This document shows positions 59,909-64,000 of a stretch of DNA of 64,000 nucleotides, one piece after another. The notes beneath the pieces are model-generated. The model had not been told where the DNA came from, ran no database searches, and was given only the letters and a program-made list of their open reading frames with translations. Within the stretch, counting starts at the first letter, position 1; each line of letters opens with the position of its first letter. Made by a program: the position numbers and the translations under genes. Source of the DNA: Halalkalibacter urbisdiaboli (lineage in GTDB: Bacteria; Bacillota; Bacilli; Bacillales; Bacillaceae_D). Location of the stretch: assembly GCF_002156385.1 (NCBI RefSeq), contig NZ_MVJM01000002.1, positions 310,001 through 374,000 of the forward strand. Direction: 5' to 3'.

Positions 59909-59945
59909 AAAGCCATCGCCCTACATTTTTTTGAGTGATGGCTTT
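59909..59945 (+). terminator. ysdB terminator, overlapping the 3' end of the converging gene
   Basis: AAAGCCATC and GATGGCTTT followed by TTTTT. The right arm is also the codons of the C-terminal tail (KKPSLKKM) of the TVP38 protein read on the other strand. Confidence 0.8.
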
Positions 59946-60520
59946 TTTGTGTTCTTCGTTCCAAAGAAATCATTCCAGCTAATTTTTGATTCACGCTTTC
60001 GAAACAAAATAAATAATATCGTGAGAAAACTAGCAAAAATAACAGTTCCAGCTAAAGGAAGCTCATGAATCATATCACCAAAGGCTGTATAAGCAATGGC
60101 TGGCGGGATGCTAACAAGGACTGATTTTTTTATATAATCCTTTATCCCCTTTGAGGTTTCAATCAAATATAACGATACAAGATGAAAATGTATAAACGGC
60201 ATTAAACGCATGATCATCATCTGTGCAAGCGTAAGGTCATGCTTTTCTTTTAAAAAACGCGTTTTTAATTGCGATATCTTATTTCGAAAACTAGCAAACA
60301 TATGAATCATTCCATAAAAAACAAGACTTACTGCCGTTAACCCTAAAATTGAATATATCGATCCGTATAGCGTACCAAATAGGTACCCTCCAATTAAACA
60401 TATAACCAGTACAGGTATAAACAACACTTGCCTAAAAACATGTAGAATAATAAAAAAAAGAGGCCCAAGCCAACCAGCTTCCTCAATTATTCGAAGTGAA
60501 CGTTCCAAAAGCTCCTCCAT
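59921..60520 (-). CDS. TVP38/TMEM64 (DedA-related) membrane protein
   Basis: 199 residues with about five membrane segments. The motif FIPVLVICLIGGYLFG-TLYGS matches the VTT/TVP38 domain; these proteins are thought to move lipids between leaflets. The ATG at 60520 (MEELLERSLR) has AGGAGGG before it; a further 45 residues in frame have no site. The gene lies after the subtilase. Confidence 0.88.
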   Translation of the reverse strand: MEELLERSLRIIEEAGWLGPLFFIILHVFRQVLFIPVLVICLIGGYLFGTLYGSIYSILGLTAVSLVFYGMIHMFASFRNKISQLKTRFLKEKHDLTLAQMMIMRLMPFIHFHLVSLYLIETSKGIKDYIKKSVLVSIPPAIAYTAFGDMIHELPLAGTVIFASFLTILFILFRKRESKISWNDFFGTKNTKKPSLKKM

Positions 60521-60616
60521 GTGTAGCCCTCCTTTTTTTATCCTATGAAAAACTCTGCACAAAGATGATGGCTTATACAAGTTAGTTGAAACTAAAAGCC
60601 CATTGTTGAGTATAAT

Positions 60617-60646
60617 CCCCACTATGAGTTCAGTCTCATCGTGGGG
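60617..60646. repeat. Hairpin after the subtilase gene
   Basis: CCCCACTATGAG and CTCATCGTGGGG, 12 bp with one mismatch, six-base loop, 20 bp after the subtilase stop. The arm resembles the CTTACGATGAGA arm of repeat copy 2. There is no clear T run, so termination is uncertain. Confidence 0.55.
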
Positions 60647-60666
60647 TGATGTCACGTTTTATTAGT

Positions 60667-62268
60667 TTATGCTCCGCCGCTAATATCTAAATAATAAGCT
60701 CCACTTCCACGATAGCTGTAGACTTCAATTGTATAGTTTCCTGTTACTCTTGGGACAAATGAAACCTGTTCCTGTCGTCGAGTCGAATTTGAATAGCCTA
60801 CTAATCTCCCATTTGGGTTATAAACATAAAGATCGAAGTCACTATTTTCGTTATCTAGTAACATCGTTAGAGAAATCGGATATGCTAGCGACTGAACTTG
60901 ATATTGCCATAGTTGTTGGTCTCGTGATGACTGGAGATATGCGATTTGACGAATATGACGCGGCGTTGTAGGCACGTCGCCTCTCATATTGCCCGCTTGT
61001 GTTATTGCCCGGTAGCCACGGAGTCTTCCTGCACCATAATCATGATCTTTTTCAGTTGGTCCCCATTCTTCAGCCGTGTTTACTAAAATCGATTTAATTT
61101 CTTCTGGTGTTAGTACAGGATTGGCTTCAATCATTAACGCTACTGTTCCCGCCACAAATGGACATGCCATACTCGTTCCGCTAAAGGTTACATATTCGTT
61201 TGTTGTATTAGCGGCAGCAGCAGTAATTTGATAACCTGGCGCTACTATATCTGGCTTTATCCGGCCATCTGCTGTTGGGCCTCTGGAGGAAAACTCTGTG
61301 AGAAAATACCCCATCTCACCGACGTCGGACATGGCGCCAACAGTAATCGCTTTTTCTGCTGCACCAGGAGTACCAATTGTATAGCGGGTTGGGCCTGAAT
61401 TCCCTGCTGCAACAACAACAGCTATTTGTCGATCAACTGCAGCGTTTACGACTTGAGATAATGCATCTGTACCATCTGAAGTGCCACTTAATCCGAGACT
61501 TAGTGTTGCTACTTTTATATTAAAACGGTCCTTATTTTCGATCATCCACTCAACTCCTCGGATGATTTGAACCATTGAACCTGACCCATTGGCATTTAAT
61601 ACTTTTATTCCGACAATCGATGCTTCAGGAGCGACTCCTTGATAACGTTGATTTCCATCACCAGTTCCAGCTGCTATACTTGCTACATGAGTTCCATGTC
61701 CTTGATCATCATAAGGATTTGCTCTTCCATTGACAAAGTCTCGCCATCCGATGACTTTATGATTATTTAGATCAACATGGTTGTGATCTACTCCTGTATC
61801 TAATACAGCAATTGTCACTCCAGCCCCAGTCAAATTAAAATCATCTCGAGCTTTTTGTGTGCCATACCAACGGTTGGCTGTATCTAAATGCATTTCAACA
61901 TCTACATTTTGTTCGATTAGCGTTACATCTTTATGCTTACTTAATTTATTAATTTGATCGACGGTCAACTCTGCTGAAAAGGCGTTAATATAATTAAACG
62001 TGTGTTTTGGATGAAAAGAGTGACCTAAAATAGCCGAACCCTTTTTTAAATCCTTCTTTAATTCAGCTGTTGTTTGGATAATCACTTCAACACGATCAGT
62101 TGCTTTGCATTGACCCATTGTCTTAGCTAATGTTGCGGCAATTTTACTACTAGAACCGATTGTTATGCTTGGTTGTTCATTACGATTATTTTTCTTCTCT
62201 TTCTCCTGTTTCAGCTGCTCCGCTGCCGCTGTATTCATCTTCTGATCGTTGATTCGTCTTAAAGACAT
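60667..62268 (-). CDS. Subtilisin-like serine protease with C-terminal PPC domain
   Basis: 533 residues. Catalytic triad D157 (VLDTGVD), H191 (QGHGTHVAS), S366 (FSGTSMACP), and oxyanion N290 (AAGNSG). An inhibitor-I9-like propeptide lies before D157 (about 58-128), and a beta-sandwich PPC domain follows (about 425-533, ENSDFDLYVYNPNG, GNYTIEVYSY). The N terminus MSLRRINDQKMNTAAA has no hydrophobic signal peptide, although I9 and PPC domains are typical of exported proteases. ATG at 62268 with GGAGG eight bases before. Confidence 0.93.
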   Translation of the reverse strand: MSLRRINDQKMNTAAAEQLKQEKEKKNNRNEQPSITIGSSSKIAATLAKTMGQCKATDRVEVIIQTTAELKKDLKKGSAILGHSFHPKHTFNYINAFSAELTVDQINKLSKHKDVTLIEQNVDVEMHLDTANRWYGTQKARDDFNLTGAGVTIAVLDTGVDHNHVDLNNHKVIGWRDFVNGRANPYDDQGHGTHVASIAAGTGDGNQRYQGVAPEASIVGIKVLNANGSGSMVQIIRGVEWMIENKDRFNIKVATLSLGLSGTSDGTDALSQVVNAAVDRQIAVVVAAGNSGPTRYTIGTPGAAEKAITVGAMSDVGEMGYFLTEFSSRGPTADGRIKPDIVAPGYQITAAAANTTNEYVTFSGTSMACPFVAGTVALMIEANPVLTPEEIKSILVNTAEEWGPTEKDHDYGAGRLRGYRAITQAGNMRGDVPTTPRHIRQIAYLQSSRDQQLWQYQVQSLAYPISLTMLLDNENSDFDLYVYNPNGRLVGYSNSTRRQEQVSFVPRVTGNYTIEVYSYRGSGAYYLDISGGA

Positions 62269-62432
62269 GATCAATCCCTCCTTATTTCACGTACATTGCC
62301 ATGCTATGTCTTACTGCTAGAATGGTTTGTACGACAGTCCAAAAATCTCTGATTTTTAGCGAATCACTTAAGACTACTAAAGGAAGGACTTTTTTACAGA
62401 TAGAACATTCTCATAGCTAAAAAGAAAAGGGC

Positions 62433-62705
62433 TTAGATAACGAATTGAACTAGGAAATAAATGATAATTGCAACTTGCAAAAGGATCATAACCGGTAAGC
62501 CTAGCGAGAAACTTCGATGCTTCGTTTTATGCCGAAACAGGTTCATTCCTAAATATACACCGCCACTACCTCCTATTAAAGCTATAAGAAATAACGTACG
62601 CTCTCGTACTCTTCGCTTCTTTTTTATCGCCTGACGTTTATCATAGCTCATAAGCACCAGACCACAAATCGAAACAAACATTATGTATATAATCAAGACC
62701 CCCAT
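62433..62705 (-). CDS. ysdA: DUF1294 membrane protein YsdA
   Basis: 90 residues, three hydrophobic segments, with the family pattern SYDKRQAIKKKRRVRERTL and GGSGGVYLGMNLFRHKT in overlapping parts. Function unknown. It is next to rplT, the same place as ysdA. ATG at 62705 with AGGAAGG before it; the 39-residue extension is rejected. Confidence 0.9.
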   Translation of the reverse strand: MGVLIIYIMFVSICGLVLMSYDKRQAIKKKRRVRERTLFLIALIGGSGGVYLGMNLFRHKTKHRSFSLGLPVMILLQVAIIIYFLVQFVI

Positions 62706-62800
62706 ATTTACCTTCCTCTCCCAAAAAAACATCTTAGCATACGATGGTGCCAAGCTCATTTTAATCTTCTTGACGGAGCTTACATCACTTTTCATACAAA

Positions 62801-62828
62801 AAAAGCGTGGAAGATTATCCACGCTTTT
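62801..62828 (-). terminator. infC-rpmI-rplT operon terminator
   Basis: AAAAGCGTGG and CCACGCTTTT form a perfect 10-bp stem with a T run on the minus strand, six bases after rplT. Confidence 0.9.
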
Positions 62829-62833
62829 AGTTC

Positions 62834-63193
62834 TTATGCATTTAAGCTTGCTTTTGCTTTTGAAGCAAGTTCAGCAAACGCTTTTTCATCGTTAATCGCA
62901 AGGTCAGCAAGAATCTTACGGTTAACATTGATGTCAGCACGCTTTAAACCATGCATTAAACGGCTGTAAGAAAGACCGTTCATGCGAGCTGCAGCGTTAA
63001 TACGTGTAATCCATAGCTTACGGAAGTCACGCTTTTTGTTGCGACGATCGCGGTAAGCATATAGTAAGGACTTCATTACCTGCCCTTGTGCTGATTTAAA
63101 TAATGTATGTTTAGAACCATAATAACCTTTTGCTAATTTTAAAACCTTTTTACGACGACGACGAGCGACATAACCGCCTTTTACTCTTGGCAT
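62834..63193 (-). CDS. rplT: 50S ribosomal protein L20
   Basis: 119 residues, basic; early-assembly protein of the large subunit. N-terminal [19 protein letters not shown] and the conserved [19 protein letters not shown] block in overlapping parts. In bacilli L20 represses its own operon by binding the infC leader (established). Confidence 0.98.
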   Translation of the reverse strand: MPRVKGGYVARRRRKKVLKLAKGYYGSKHTLFKSAQGQVMKSLLYAYRDRRNKKRDFRKLWITRINAAARMNGLSYSRLMHGLKRADINVNRKILADLAINDEKAFAELASKAKASLNA

Positions 63194-63230
63194 CGAAGAA
63201 CCCTCCTTCTTTCTATCCGAAACGAATCAA

Positions 63231-63431
63231 TTATTTTTTGTACGTTAACATTTGACGAATACGTTTGAAGTCTCCAGAATGTACCATTCCAGCCTTACGT
63301 AATTTACGCTTTTGCTTTTTTGACTTGTTTGCAAACAAGTGACTTGTAAATGCGTGTGAACGCTTGAGTTTTCCAGATCCAGTCTTCTTGAAACGCTTTG
63401 CAGCGCCTCTATGAGTTTTCATTTTAGGCAT
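63231..63431 (-). CDS. rpmI: 50S ribosomal protein L35
   Basis: 66 residues, highly basic, [20 protein letters not shown]. Between infC and rplT as in all bacilli. Confidence 0.98.
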   Translation of the reverse strand: MPKMKTHRGAAKRFKKTGSGKLKRSHAFTSHLFANKSKKQKRKLRKAGMVHSGDFKRIRQMLTYKK

Positions 63432-63457
63432 TCCTTAGGTCCTCCTTTAATCTTCTC

Positions 63458-63979
63458 TTACTTCTCAGCTTTAGGTGCTAAGATAAGGAACATGCTACGA
63501 CCTTCCATCTTAGGCATCGCTTCAATTGTTGCAATATCTTCACATTCTTTTGCAAGACGCTCTAATACTTTTCTTCCAATTTGAGAGTGAGTAATCGCAC
63601 GGCCTCTAAAACGAATCGCAGCTTTTACTTTATCTCCCTTTTCAAGAAACTTACGAGCATTGCGAAGCTTCGTATTGAAGTCATTGTCTTCAATTGTTGG
63701 GCTCAAACGAACCTCTTTTACACTGATGATCTTTTGTTTCTTACGAGCTTCTTTGTCTTTCTTTTGTTGTTCATAACGGAATTTACCGTAATCCATAATG
63801 CGGCACACAGGTGGTTTCGCATTTGGTGCAACACAGACTAAATCGAGATTCACATTTTGCGCCATTTCTAACGCTTCTTGTTTCGATTTCACTCCGATTT
63901 GATCACCATTTGCTCCGATTAAACGTACTTCACGGGCACGAATCCCTTCATTGACCAACATATTGTCTTTACTAATAAT
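63458..63979 (-). CDS. infC: Translation initiation factor IF-3
   Basis: Prevents premature subunit joining and checks the start codon. 173 residues: N domain ([13 protein letters not shown]-like), linker of basic residues, C domain ([21 protein letters not shown]). The start is taken as ATT at 63979 because GGAGG lies six bases before it, giving [12 protein letters not shown]; the first ATG (63961) has no suitable site. An AUU start is the known autoregulatory device of infC. The upstream leader is cut by the window end. Confidence 0.93.
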   Translation of the reverse strand: MISKDNMLVNEGIRAREVRLIGANGDQIGVKSKQEALEMAQNVNLDLVCVAPNAKPPVCRIMDYGKFRYEQQKKDKEARKKQKIISVKEVRLSPTIEDNDFNTKLRNARKFLEKGDKVKAAIRFRGRAITHSQIGRKVLERLAKECEDIATIEAMPKMEGRSMFLILAPKAEK

Positions 63980-64000
63980 GAGCCACCTCCAAAGGATTTT

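Noticed and set aside
62269-62432. Promoter of the subtilase gene
   Set aside because: TTGGAC with a 17-bp spacer has only TAGCAG as -10, too weak to list.

Overview
The window comes from the chromosome of an endospore-forming Bacillaceae bacterium (Firmicutes, roughly 40% G+C by eye). The evidence is the sporulation and germination genes (gerE, gerM, sspI, lonB), leaders typical of Firmicutes (two T-boxes, a lysine riboswitch, a PTS antiterminator target), strong GGAGG ribosome binding sites, and a gene order that follows, block by block, the B. subtilis segment from hemL to infC. Small rearrangements and the dispersed hairpin repeats suggest a relative of the alkaliphilic bacilli rather than B. 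subtilis itself; that placement is inference.

Layout, with nearly all genes on the minus strand: (1) 1-7650, haem operon hemA-hemX-hemC-hemD-hemB-hemL, split between hemX and hemC by a 1.16-kb array of 22 tandem 53-bp units. (2) 7.8-17.6 kb, a small membrane protein, ysxC, lonA, lonB, clpX, tig and ysoA. (3) 17.8-26.8 kb, branched-chain amino acid genes ilvD-[Leu T-box]-ilvB-ilvH-ilvC-leuB-leuC-leuD; leuA is absent from its usual place. (4) 26.9-32.5 kb, an uncharacterised gene, tRNA-Arg, tRNA-Gly and a truncated tRNA-Gly copy, ysnB, rdgB, rph, gerM, racE and a MarR regulator. (5) 32.6-35.8 kb, ptsI, ptsH and glcT, with a GlcT-type RNA antiterminator between glcT and ptsH but no ptsG. (6) 36-45.9 kb, gerE, sdhCAB, a Ktr/Trk potassium channel subunit, yslB, lysC with its L-box, uvrC and trxA. 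(7) 46-57.2 kb, an enoyl-CoA hydratase, a 28-residue membrane ORF, yshE, mutS2, polX, yshB, zapA, pheST with a Phe T-box, and an rRNA methyltransferase. (8) 57.3-64 kb, sspI, an M42 peptidase, a dUTPase, ysdB, a TVP38 protein, an unusual subtilase, ysdA, rplT, rpmI and infC with an ATT start.

Functionally the window joins haem synthesis, protein quality control, branched-chain amino acid and lysine control by RNA leaders, sugar phosphotransfer, succinate respiration, DNA repair and the translation machinery. The most unusual items are the tandem array inside the haem operon, a family of dispersed hairpin elements (three copies, one with a second hairpin element nested inside it), the truncated tRNA-Gly duplicate, and a GlcT/RAT pair left without ptsG. 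No complete mobile element, CRISPR array, prophage or defence island was seen.
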